A stretch of 64,000 bases of DNA from the IMG/VR virus record IMGVR_UViG_3300008952_000002, positions 1 to 64,000 of that record; one strand, 5' to 3'. This stretch comes from a virus. The translations under genes and the position numbers were made by a program. Shown here piece by piece: positions 16,224 through 24,585 of the stretch (positions are counted from its first letter, which is position 1; each line of letters starts with the position of its first letter). Under the pieces are notes generated by a model. The model was not told the origin of the DNA and searched no databases. It worked only from the letters and a program-made list of their open reading frames with translations.

Positions 16224-16353
16224 TGTATATAAATGGATCTCTCTTTTTAAGTTCTTTTAAACGCTTTCTATATCGTATCTCACGCTTAATTGCGTTAATA
16301 GGACGCATAGCTTGATACTTTGCTTTTTTATAGTATTTTTTTAATGTGTTCAT
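16219..16353 (-). CDS. 44-residue very basic peptide
   Basis: A short frame from ATG 16353 to TAA 16221-16219 fills most of what would otherwise be a gap. It overlaps the end of the SGNH gene by 26 nt, as other genes in this run do. The product has roughly 17 Lys/Arg of 44 residues and several Tyr (starts MNTLKKYYKK, ends DPFIYK); it is helical by composition. No family recognised. It could bind nucleic acid or another polyanion. A link to the radical SAM enzymes as a peptide substrate is conceivable from position alone, without direct support. Confidence 0.5.
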   Translation of the reverse strand: MNTLKKYYKKAKYQAMRPINAIKREIRYRKRLKELKKRDPFIYK

Positions 16354-17155
16354 AAATTATCTCTGCCGCGTCTTCGTGTGCTTTCTCTAAAGGATGCGAA
16401 GTTGCAAATTCATAATTATTTATAAGTGCCCAGTCATTGAATCCCAAATACTTACTTGTTGGCCATGCTCCGGGAAAATGAAACCATACATCTTTATCAA
16501 TTAATGTTCTTAAATTAATAGTATATTGATTAGTATGATCTTCAAATAATTGCGAAGGCGTATGATGTCCTACGTATGTGAATAAGTATTTAATATTTTT
16601 ACTATTCAAAAATTCTTGAAGTAATAATATTTCTTTTAAACTGGTATATACATCGTCTTCATCGCTTACAGTATAATACCATGCTTTTGCTAAGTCTACA
16701 ATGCCTGCTTCTTTATATATATTATATTTTCTTTCTAAAGTGGCTTTAGTACTTTCGTAATTGGGAGCATCAGAACTAACCTTTTTAAACCATTCAGATT
16801 TTACTTCATTGGTTGCGGCATAAGGATCTAACGATAACCACTCTGAATCTACTTTATACATTTGGTCATTCAATGTTCCATTTATTAATTTGAACTCGCG
16901 CCTTGCAATAAATGTATACATGACTTGTACAAAAACATCTTCAGGATCATACTTCTTTAAGAATTCAATAGTATAATATAACACTCGCCGTGCCATAAAT
17001 GCATTGCCTCTTCCACTAGCTGCCGTGTTTATGTGCTTGGCTCCTAGTTTATTAGATACTAAATTACTCCAAGCATATTTACTAGGTCCAATACTATCAT
17101 TTGGTAATTCAGCACCATAAGTAAAACTATCTCCGGATGAGATGCATATTTTCAT
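16328..17155 (-). CDS. SGNH/GDSL-type hydrolase 2
   Basis: 275 residues. Seen: block I SSGDSFTYGAE at the very N terminus with the catalytic Ser, SGRGNAFM as block II/III, and a C-terminal SHPLEKAHEDAAEIIYEHI whose His fits block V. It is longer than the SGNH protein at 14265-14912, with an inserted helical middle (about residues 110-180), but the two end alike (EIIYEHIKK, EIIYENIRN), so they are probably paralogues. Cytoplasmic by lack of signal. Expected chemistry is ester hydrolysis or acyl transfer on a glycan; substrate unknown. Confidence 0.8.
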   Translation of the reverse strand: MKICISSGDSFTYGAELPNDSIGPSKYAWSNLVSNKLGAKHINTAASGRGNAFMARRVLYYTIEFLKKYDPEDVFVQVMYTFIARREFKLINGTLNDQMYKVDSEWLSLDPYAATNEVKSEWFKKVSSDAPNYESTKATLERKYNIYKEAGIVDLAKAWYYTVSDEDDVYTSLKEILLLQEFLNSKNIKYLFTYVGHHTPSQLFEDHTNQYTINLRTLIDKDVWFHFPGAWPTSKYLGFNDWALINNYEFATSHPLEKAHEDAAEIIYEHIKKIL

Positions 17156-17163
17156 ATTCTTAT

Positions 17164-18270
17164 TTAACGTATTTGATCTATTTGTAATTGTTTAAAGTTA
17201 CTATCGTGCCAAAAATAATCGAATGTAGCACTTGCGTCAGATGTTTGTAACTTATAAACATCTAAATAGTCATTCATAATATACCAAGTTAGATAAGGTA
17301 TGTCAGTATTAAAAGACTTTTGTAAGTTAACTTGTCCTACCTGTGGATGCCCCAATGTTAATGTTGGATCATCAGGATCTAATCCGTTTTGCCTTAACCA
17401 ATTTATAAATTCATTAATTCGTTCATTATGATGTGGGAAATCTGACTTCCTTGACCAACTAATATCAAAATCACCTGCGGCTTTTGTTTGTGATCGGCAT
17501 GCAATAGTAATTTCACCCAATGTCATTGTATTGCCACCACTGATATCTAATGCACCACCTTCATCTATAAAAACTTCCCAATGCGTTTTACCAACTGCTT
17601 TATTAACACCTACATAAACACCGCCAAACACTTTGTCTAAGCTACCAATTCCAAACCCTTCGAAGTCTGATTCATCTACTAAATCAAAGCGTGGTGCATT
17701 TAACCAACACATTAATTGTGACTTCTGCATCCACTCAGGCGCCTGTACTAACTTACGATTAGTTAATGCCCATGTTTCAAACTCGTGACATAACAAATTA
17801 AGTTGCCTTATATGATACTTTTCTTCAGGTGTGGCGTTTTTAAAATGCCGAGACATTGACGTTGACGTATCACCTGTATCAATGCCTTGTAATTCTTCAA
17901 ACCATCTATGTAACCAATTAAACTTTTCATGTTTAATGGATAGTCCTGGATGGCCAAACCCTACTTCACCATAATTAATACAATTTTCTAATGTATATGG
18001 CGCTGTTTCTATATTATAGTTTAATGAACTACTGTTAATAAAGTCTATCGTATCGTTGATTTCATCAAGAATCAATTGCCCTGATCGTTTTCCGTTTACA
18101 AAACCCAAAAAGCAATAGTTTTTTTCAAGTATTAAATTGTCGTTAAGTATTCCGTTTAACGCTGTAAGCCATTTGCGACTTAACCCTGTATCATATACGT
18201 CAATATAGACATCCATAGTACTATGATATCTTGTTCTTAACGTCATTACAATTTCATCTAATTTTTTCAT
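17164..18270 (-). CDS. Hypothetical protein, paralogue of the 10998-11924 protein
   Basis: 368 residues, no recognised family. It shares with the 10998 product the HRWFEEL helix, a LNLLCHEFE helix and a following strand-rich region. Further motifs of note are GEVGFGHPGLS (about 96-106), an aromatic FDISWSRK (compare FDFSW in the repeat protein) and a C-terminal TFDYFWHDS. It begins in the last 17 nt of the oxygenase-like gene and ends 8 nt before SGNH 2, so it is translated with the enzymes. It may bind a substrate or act as a scaffold; no catalytic motif is evident. Confidence 0.55.
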   Translation of the reverse strand: MKKLDEIVMTLRTRYHSTMDVYIDVYDTGLSRKWLTALNGILNDNLILEKNYCFLGFVNGKRSGQLILDEINDTIDFINSSSLNYNIETAPYTLENCINYGEVGFGHPGLSIKHEKFNWLHRWFEELQGIDTGDTSTSMSRHFKNATPEEKYHIRQLNLLCHEFETWALTNRKLVQAPEWMQKSQLMCWLNAPRFDLVDESDFEGFGIGSLDKVFGGVYVGVNKAVGKTHWEVFIDEGGALDISGGNTMTLGEITIACRSQTKAAGDFDISWSRKSDFPHHNERINEFINWLRQNGLDPDDPTLTLGHPQVGQVNLQKSFNTDIPYLTWYIMNDYLDVYKLQTSDASATFDYFWHDSNFKQLQIDQIR

Positions 18271-19030
18271 TGATTAGTTTCTCCTTTACTTCTTCAAATG
18301 TTTTACCATATAGGCATACTCTAAGCGTAAGTCTTTCATTTGGTGTTGCTTCTACACGATGTTCTATACCACTATTAATTAACGCTACCTTGTAGGTATC
18401 TACTTTATAATAATTGTCACCTTCTCTAAACTCTGTTGCTCCACGTTTACTAGTTTCGCTATCTAAGTTAATAGCTATAACAATAGGTGTAAAAGTAGTG
18501 TTATTAGACTTTAACAATCTATCCGGAACTGTTATAACATTATCCACATGCCAGTCGATGCTAGTATTTTTTGCTGACCATACGTAATTTACATCATAAT
18601 CTAAAATAAAGTCTTGCAAATTTAAATGTTCAATTAATTGTTTTCCTATTTCTTGCATGTATTTTTTATTATCAGTAAACTCTTTAATACTGTGTTGGTC
18701 CTCAAGAACATTAAAACGAGAGTACAACGGATTATCTGCTTGCCCTACTAATATAACTCCTTCTGTTCCTTTTTTGTCAGTAACTAGTGGGCGAATTTTT
18801 TCCATATCTATAGAATCATAATAATCTTTGTTTTTTACTATTAGATCTAAGACTTTTTTCAGTGCTTTAGATTTATCTTTTTCCTCAACTGAATAATATG
18901 TTTCTCTATATTTTCTAAGTATAGAAAAAACTTCTCTTAACTTAGCAATATCAAACATGTCATATTTGTCGTTAAAATCAATGTGTTGTGAACCAACCCA
19001 TGGTTCAGATTTGTCTAATATCTTATCCAT
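18254..19030 (-). CDS. Probable 2-oxoglutarate/Fe(II)-dependent oxygenase
   Basis: 258 residues. The C-terminal half fits a double-stranded beta-helix oxygenase: an HxD iron motif (DWHVDN, near residues 158-163), a distal His in SGIEHRVEATP (about 222-232), and a following Arg (ERLTLRVCL) suited to binding 2-oxoglutarate. The N-terminal 90 residues are helical and charged. Such enzymes hydroxylate, epimerise or desaturate amino acids, sugars or bases. It is 1 nt from the FMN-type gene and overlaps the next gene by 17 nt. Family assignment rests on the motif trio alone. Confidence 0.65.
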   Translation of the reverse strand: MDKILDKSEPWVGSQHIDFNDKYDMFDIAKLREVFSILRKYRETYYSVEEKDKSKALKKVLDLIVKNKDYYDSIDMEKIRPLVTDKKGTEGVILVGQADNPLYSRFNVLEDQHSIKEFTDNKKYMQEIGKQLIEHLNLQDFILDYDVNYVWSAKNTSIDWHVDNVITVPDRLLKSNNTTFTPIVIAINLDSETSKRGATEFREGDNYYKVDTYKVALINSGIEHRVEATPNERLTLRVCLYGKTFEEVKEKLINEKIR

Positions 19031-19031
19031 T

Positions 19032-19580
19032 TTATATTCCTCCTATTGTTGTAGTATCAAACTTTAGAAATTCTTGTTCATCAATACTGGTGCGTATCCA
19101 AGCTGCCTTAGCAAATCCTCCATTTAACCTAATAGACTCGACATTGAGTCTATACATATTAAAGTCTAAAAAGTCAAAAAATCCTCTTGCTTTCTTATGC
19201 TTTTCTAAAAACTTTGATTTGTGTTCATTCTTGTCTACTAATTCTACTCTGCCTATAAAAGTGGCTCTGGGACTATTCATTCTCATACGTCCATGTAAAC
19301 TACCGTCAATTGTGCCATCTAATAATAAAGATATCTTTTTGTATGTTTGAATATTTTTACTATGGTCTGACAAATCTGATATAAAAATATAAGGAACTTT
19401 TCTAATAAAGCATGACTGAACCAAACTTACATATGGATGAGTTTGTAATGCATCATGACCATTTCCTAATGAAGTGGCCATATACATAAAACCACTATCA
19501 GCAGTTATTAAATTTTCAACAATATGTATTGCGTCTACTGTAGTAAAATTTGTTTCTAAACTTTTATCGTCTTCCACCAT
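19032..19580 (-). CDS. HugZ-like FMN split-barrel (PNPOx family) protein
   Basis: 182 residues. The family includes pyridoxamine-phosphate oxidases and haem-degrading HugZ proteins. Seen: MATSLGNGHD, then IFISDLSDHSKNIQTYKKISLLLDG, which closely follows the LISDLAxHTxNL...SLL pattern of HugZ-like proteins; SPRATFIGRVELV; and the C-terminal DFNMYRLNVESIRLNGGFAKAAWI, matching the family's substrate or FMN-dimer region. It starts inside the end of radical SAM gene 2 (25-nt overlap). Possible roles are flavin-dependent reduction or oxidation of a pathway intermediate, supply of electrons, or haem/iron handling. Flavin binding is an inference from the family. Confidence 0.85.
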   Translation of the reverse strand: MVEDDKSLETNFTTVDAIHIVENLITADSGFMYMATSLGNGHDALQTHPYVSLVQSCFIRKVPYIFISDLSDHSKNIQTYKKISLLLDGTIDGSLHGRMRMNSPRATFIGRVELVDKNEHKSKFLEKHKKARGFFDFLDFNMYRLNVESIRLNGGFAKAAWIRTSIDEQEFLKFDTTTIGGI

Positions 19581-20869
19581 TCTAAAATCTCGCCATTCAA
19601 AATATTATCTATAGTATAACTGGTTTTACGCAGATTGTCAATTTTTGCCATGCGTTGTTTGCCTTTCAAGATGCCTTGTTCGTACTCGTCGGACCACTCT
19701 TCTTGGAAAGTTGGTCTTTCTTTTAGATTTTTTAATACATCTATTAGCGGTTGTTGTTTCCATGTTGCCTCCTTACATTCTTCTAATAATTGATCTACTT
19801 TGTCGTTTAATAAGTTACGTGGTAAACACAATGGACTCATTATAATGTCCGGTGTAAAAGCAAAAGTAACTTTTGCTAATAACATCGTATCTAACTCCTT
19901 ACTTAATTCAAACATATTTTTTACTTCATATAATCCAGGTAAGGTTAAAGTAAAGTCTAAACGCATTTGGTTTGGATGCTTTTGTGCCGCCATACCTTGT
20001 TTATAATAGTGTAAAAACTTACTCCAATCTAAACCATCGCGTATGTATTCTCCTATAGCACCTGTACCATCAATTGATGCACATATTTGCCAGTCGCGTA
20101 TATTGTCTAGTATATTTCTAAACAAATGCGTTCCTTTATACTCTATACGAGATAAGTTTGTATTATATCTTGCGTATACTTTACTTCCGTGTCCTTGTTC
20201 TATAATTTGTTTCATATACTTCCAATGTTCTTCAAACATTAGAGGTTCGCCACCTACCCAGTATATCTCTTCTACTTTGCCATTTGCTACTGCATCAGCA
20301 AATTCTTTTTCTACTACTTGCGATTGAACCTCGCTTATTTGTTTTCTTACAGTTGGGTCCATCCAATTATTTTTTGGATTACTGTAATCAATCATGTTGT
20401 TGTTACGTTGTTCTGTTTCCCAACTACTACTTAACATATCGCCACACATACGACATTTAAAATTACATAAATTACTAAAGCGATAATCCCAACTTACTGG
20501 CTTCATTGTAGTGTAGCCTGTTTCGTCTGTACTTGCTATCACTTCGTCGTATTTGTGTTTAAATAAATTCCAAAAATAATCTCTATATACGTCAGTGTTT
20601 AGTAATTTTTTATTACATACTTGGCAAGCATCTATTTCTTCTCCCGCCATGTGTGCTCTACGTACACTTTTCATATATTCACTATTCCAATGTTCTTCTA
20701 ATGATATTGGATTATATTCACCTGTGCCGGCTTCAGTGTCTATATATTGCTTAAAGCTTTGTGCAGGCTCGCGTGAAGCGCAACACAATCTACGTTCTGT
20801 TTGTGGACTTAGGTAAGTATGCACCCACGGTGCCATACACATTGTTTCTGGTTTTTGTATTTTTTTCAT
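19556..20869 (-). CDS. Radical SAM protein 2, N-terminal cysteine-cluster domain (group B)
   Basis: 437 residues. N-terminal accessory domain: CMAPWVHTYLS, a CC pair (LCCAS), a LEEHWNSEYM helix and a CQVC pair near residue 80. The radical SAM motif CNFKCRMC follows at about residues 134-141, then a short GDMLSSSW stretch and the GGEP motif (WVGGEPLMF). The C-terminal part lacks a second cysteine domain, unlike usual SPASM proteins. The C-terminal EVFPEL-type ending of its neighbours is missing. The gene lies 1 nt after radical SAM gene 3. Expected to make the 5'-deoxyadenosyl radical and oxidise, epimerise or cross-link an unknown substrate. Confidence 0.9.
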   Translation of the reverse strand: MKKIQKPETMCMAPWVHTYLSPQTERRLCCASREPAQSFKQYIDTEAGTGEYNPISLEEHWNSEYMKSVRRAHMAGEEIDACQVCNKKLLNTDVYRDYFWNLFKHKYDEVIASTDETGYTTMKPVSWDYRFSNLCNFKCRMCGDMLSSSWETEQRNNNMIDYSNPKNNWMDPTVRKQISEVQSQVVEKEFADAVANGKVEEIYWVGGEPLMFEEHWKYMKQIIEQGHGSKVYARYNTNLSRIEYKGTHLFRNILDNIRDWQICASIDGTGAIGEYIRDGLDWSKFLHYYKQGMAAQKHPNQMRLDFTLTLPGLYEVKNMFELSKELDTMLLAKVTFAFTPDIIMSPLCLPRNLLNDKVDQLLEECKEATWKQQPLIDVLKNLKERPTFQEEWSDEYEQGILKGKQRMAKIDNLRKTSYTIDNILNGEILEWWKTIKV

Positions 20870-20870
20870 T

Positions 20871-22007
20871 TTATTTTTTGGGTATTAATAATGAATCTTT
20901 ACTAATGCTTATATTTCTGTTGAAAGTGATCGGAGGTACTTCCGGAGCGTGAAACCACGGATGTGTTATGATATTATTATAGATTTTAACCCATTCATCA
21001 TATAATTCGTGGTCAGGCATGAATACTTGTTGTCTTTTAAAATTTGTGTAGCGGTCTGCTTCCGTCAAGCCGTTATTCTGATCTACCACTGGCCATGTTA
21101 TGCCCCACGCCGTGCCCCAATCGTGTACAGGGTTAAGAAATCCTTTAACTTCAAACTTTTCGCAAAGATTTATAAAATTTATAATATCTTTAAAATTATT
21201 TTTTTGCACAACAAAAGTCATATGAAATACATAATTATTATCTTTCAAAAATTGTAAATTATCTAGAACAGTTTCCCATTTGCCAGGAGGTCTAACAATG
21301 TTATATACGTCCTTAGTGCCTGCATCAATGCTTATTGAAAATTCTTGTATATTATTTTTTAACATAGTAGATGTTTCAAACTTGGATTGATCTATTAATG
21401 TTGCATTTGATCTAATTGTAAAACGATGTTTTGGATTTGGTTTATAATTATATATAATTTCACTATATATTTTACTAGCAAAAGGTTCACCGCCGGCGAA
21501 TTCTATAAGTACTGATCCTTTATATTTGTCCAAAAGTTCTAAGAATTTTTTTACATAACTTTTTTTCTTTTCAAACTGTTTTCCAGATTTATAATACATC
21601 AGTTCATTTCTGCAACTAGGGCACTGTAAATTGCAACTATCATCCGTTGTTATATTAATTGTAAAATCATGAAATGGATCCTCCTCCTCAAAAGGGCCAT
21701 GACAATGTTTTAGATCACAAAATTTAAATGTTGATCCTGCTTTTGTGTTTTCTTGTAGTTTTTTAGCAACTGGGTTGTTCCATATATCATGCAATCTATA
21801 AAAATCAAAAATATGGCCAACAGGATAAGGTAAGAATCCTTCACAACTACATATAAAAATATATCCATCTTTATCCATCGTCATGTTGGTTTCAGGAAGA
21901 ATACATGTAAAATTTTTAGCAGATAAGTCGACTTTATTTCTATACTTATTTTTTAAGGAGAAATTACCGCCGGTTTTTCGAACAAGGGTTAAATATTTTG
22001 TATCCAT
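20871..22007 (-). CDS. Radical SAM protein 3, N-terminal cysteine-cluster domain (group A)
   Basis: 378 residues. Same plan as radical SAM protein 1: TCILPETNMT, CSCEGFLPYPVGHI, a DIWNNPVAKKLQ helix, then FCDLKHCHGP, followed by CNLQCPSC at about residues 125-132 and an intact GGEP (FAGGEPFAS). Shared TIRSNAT, SIDAGTKDVY and FVVQKNN elements make the two clear paralogues, though separated by six genes. It overlaps radical SAM gene 4 by 19 nt. Substrate unknown. Confidence 0.9.
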   Translation of the reverse strand: MDTKYLTLVRKTGGNFSLKNKYRNKVDLSAKNFTCILPETNMTMDKDGYIFICSCEGFLPYPVGHIFDFYRLHDIWNNPVAKKLQENTKAGSTFKFCDLKHCHGPFEEEDPFHDFTINITTDDSCNLQCPSCRNELMYYKSGKQFEKKKSYVKKFLELLDKYKGSVLIEFAGGEPFASKIYSEIIYNYKPNPKHRFTIRSNATLIDQSKFETSTMLKNNIQEFSISIDAGTKDVYNIVRPPGKWETVLDNLQFLKDNNYVFHMTFVVQKNNFKDIINFINLCEKFEVKGFLNPVHDWGTAWGITWPVVDQNNGLTEADRYTNFKRQQVFMPDHELYDEWVKIYNNIITHPWFHAPEVPPITFNRNISISKDSLLIPKK

Positions 22008-23335
22008 TTTTTATAGTCATAATTTATGAATTCTGCTAACACAGAATCAACATCATTTAAAGTTTTGCTTCTTACACTATCTACTTTACAGATAATGGTA
22101 TGTAACATGGTGTCTAGATATTCTTCACCATCTTTTTCCTTTCTAAGATCTTCACTATACATATAAGAAATTAAAGACTCTACTTCTTTTACGTTATCAA
22201 AGTTTTTATCTATTAACTCTTGCCAATTATATGCTCTTAACTTATTTGCAATAATATCTTTTACTTCAGGTGAATGCATTTGTATATTAAAATGTTTGGG
22301 ATAATGCATTAAATTTAGATACCAAGAATCTAAGTCTTTAATTTCTTTAACCCAGTCTGCAACATCTGTTATGTTATGGAAATTAAACAAGTTAAATGTA
22401 GTGCATATTTCTGTTTCCATGTTACTGGTTTTGTTCTCAGAAATATACAGTATATTACTGTTTACTTCATCCCATTTTGCACCATAACGTTGGTATTCAA
22501 ATTTATCGCCAATATCATCTACACTAAAAGATATTCTACAATGTTTAAAATGTGGTAAAATATCATGAAATTCATCTTTTGGCAACTGAGTGCCATTTGT
22601 ATTATAATGAATATTTATATTTTTTGCGTGTCCGGATTCAATTAATGTTTCTAATACTGTAAAGTGTTCTTTAATCATCCAGGGTTCACCGCCTGTAAAC
22701 TCTAAATGCTTTACGTTAGGCAATATTTCCTTTAGGTCTTCCCAAAATTGCGGACTTTTGCGTGGCCATTCGCCTTGCTTTAGATAGTAATATGCTGATG
22801 ATTTTTTTGCATCTTCTTTTTTAAGTCCATGGAACTTTATATCTAATTCTATTTCTTCTTGCGCCCATTTGCTACTACTCCATGATCCGCATATTCTACA
22901 TTTTAAATTACAAATAGTTCCTAACTTTAAGTCTAAATATGCAATATCATTTTCTGTAATATCTTTACTAAAAATATCACGCATTTCAGGCAAGTGATGT
23001 GTAAAGTAGTGTGCCCAATTTATACGTTTACTTTCCAATCCAGCGTCTTCCTCATCCCAACACTTTTTGCAAATCTCAGGCTTTTTGCCGTCTAAGAAGT
23101 CTTGTCGTAACTTTTGCATATCAGGACTATTAAACGCATTTGTAATATTGTCGCCATTGTTTAAATTATACGGCTCATTTGTTCCTTCTTTACGCACAGG
23201 CCCTTCTGTCATACAACAAGGTTTAAGCCATCCTTTAGCATCTGCTTCCATATGCATAAAGGGCAAGTAGCATAGTGTAGGTGTTTCCTTAAAAGAGTCT
23301 ACTTTATGTATAACAGTTTTTAGTTTTTCATTCAT
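21989..23335 (-). CDS. Radical SAM protein 4, N-terminal cysteine-cluster domain (group B)
   Basis: 448 residues. N-terminal accessory cysteines: LCYLPFMHMEAD, a KPCCM pair and CKKCWDEED near residue 85. Radical SAM motif CNLKCRIC at about residues 142-149 followed by GSWSSSKW, and GGEP in EFTGGEPWM. Later elements HYNTNGTQ and SFSVDD fit the barrel. It is the most diverged member of group B and lacks the ETFPEL ending. It overlaps the upstream radical SAM gene by 4 nt. It keeps the canonical CxxxCxxC and GGEP, so it is likely active. Confidence 0.9.
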   Translation of the reverse strand: MNEKLKTVIHKVDSFKETPTLCYLPFMHMEADAKGWLKPCCMTEGPVRKEGTNEPYNLNNGDNITNAFNSPDMQKLRQDFLDGKKPEICKKCWDEEDAGLESKRINWAHYFTHHLPEMRDIFSKDITENDIAYLDLKLGTICNLKCRICGSWSSSKWAQEEIELDIKFHGLKKEDAKKSSAYYYLKQGEWPRKSPQFWEDLKEILPNVKHLEFTGGEPWMIKEHFTVLETLIESGHAKNINIHYNTNGTQLPKDEFHDILPHFKHCRISFSVDDIGDKFEYQRYGAKWDEVNSNILYISENKTSNMETEICTTFNLFNFHNITDVADWVKEIKDLDSWYLNLMHYPKHFNIQMHSPEVKDIIANKLRAYNWQELIDKNFDNVKEVESLISYMYSEDLRKEKDGEEYLDTMLHTIICKVDSVRSKTLNDVDSVLAEFINYDYKKWIQNI

Positions 23336-24585
23336 AGTTCACTCAACTCTGGAAATGTTTCTTTAAAGTTTTCATTTCTTACATCGTCTACTTGGTTGGT
23401 TAGTTTTAAAAAGTCTTGTAGCAATTGTTCGTTGGCAGGTTGATTAATAAAGTTAATAGCACTTTCATAACCGTTTGTTGCTCGTTGCAAGCCGTCCAAC
23501 GGTCTAATATATTCAATATGCTCTTTGTATTTAGCGATTAGTTTTTCTTTAAGATTATTTGGTAGATTGTCTATGCGATAGTGTGGTGGATTCATTAATA
23601 TGTTTATGTTAAAGTCTTGTGCTTGTATTAAACCTCTATCCATCCAATCACGATGAAAGTCTGGCATATGGAAACTGTTCATTATGCTTAACGTGCAACT
23701 AATATAAAAATCCACGTTAGGACAAATTTCTAACATTTCAAATCTATTTTGTTCAGTCTCTTTCCAAATAGTTCCTTTACGTATATACTCGGCACGTTTG
23801 CCCATGCCATCCAAACTTGCGCCGACACTAACACTATCAAAATGTTTCCACATTTCAAAAATACTTTTTCCTTTAAACTTCATTTCGCTCATATTAGTGT
23901 TGTAAATAAGTTTTACATCAAAACGCTCTTGTCGTATAAGTTCTTCTAAAATTTTCCAATGCTCAACCATTGTAAGTGGTTCACCACCCGCAAAATAAAA
24001 TTGCTCAATGTATGGCATATGTCGCTTTGCTTCTTCATAAAAGTCTTTGTCATCACCACATCGTATTACTTTGGGATGATTTGGCGTTTGTCCTAACTTA
24101 ACGGCATCACTATACCAATTAGAACTAAACAGTGGTCCGCAAGTGCGACAACGGAAGTTACACATATTACTAAAGCGAACGTCCCAATACACAATTTCAA
24201 AATTTGGATCAACGTTATGTGATTTTGTTTTATTAATATGATGTCCAAAATGTTTATTTGCACTTACTCTACCACTCATGAATCCGTTTTTATCTTGTTC
24301 ATAGCATTTACTACATTCTTTAAGGTGCAATCCTTTAAACATTCTATCACGTATATTTTGCATTTTCTCGCCGTGCCAAATCTCTTCCAAAGTATTATCT
24401 TTTAAATCACCAACTGGCATATTCATATCTGACATACAGCAAAGATGCACAGAGGAATCAGGATAAGCATGTATATGAGTCCAGGGATAGATACAAAACG
24501 TAGGATTTTCTAAGAGATTGAATTGTTCTTGTGGTGATAGATCCTCAAGTTGAACTTTCAACGGCTTTTTTTCATTATAATCCAT
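23332..24585 (-). CDS. Radical SAM protein 5, N-terminal cysteine-cluster domain (group B)
   Basis: 417 residues. N-terminal accessory domain: FCIYPWTHIHAY, a CC pair (LCCMS), DNTLEEIWHGEKM, then CSKCYE near residue 90. Radical SAM motif CNFRCRTC at about residues 142-149 followed by GPLFSSNW, and AGGEPLT. A conserved YNTN then ASLDGMGKRAEYIRKGT stretch is shared with protein 6. The protein ends with NFKETFPEL. It is the closest paralogue of the next upstream gene (24575-25888), suggesting tandem duplication; the two overlap by 11 nt. Confidence 0.92.
   Translation of the reverse strand: MDYNEKKPLKVQLEDLSPQEQFNLLENPTFCIYPWTHIHAYPDSSVHLCCMSDMNMPVGDLKDNTLEEIWHGEKMQNIRDRMFKGLHLKECSKCYEQDKNGFMSGRVSANKHFGHHINKTKSHNVDPNFEIVYWDVRFSNMCNFRCRTCGPLFSSNWYSDAVKLGQTPNHPKVIRCGDDKDFYEEAKRHMPYIEQFYFAGGEPLTMVEHWKILEELIRQERFDVKLIYNTNMSEMKFKGKSIFEMWKHFDSVSVGASLDGMGKRAEYIRKGTIWKETEQNRFEMLEICPNVDFYISCTLSIMNSFHMPDFHRDWMDRGLIQAQDFNINILMNPPHYRIDNLPNNLKEKLIAKYKEHIEYIRPLDGLQRATNGYESAINFINQPANEQLLQDFLKLTNQVDDVRNENFKETFPELSEL

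Noticed and set aside
16219-16353. Reading the 44-residue peptide as a RiPP precursor
   Set aside because: No leader/core boundary, glycine-glycine cleavage site or recognition-element protein (PqqD-like) is seen nearby; only its position suggests a link.
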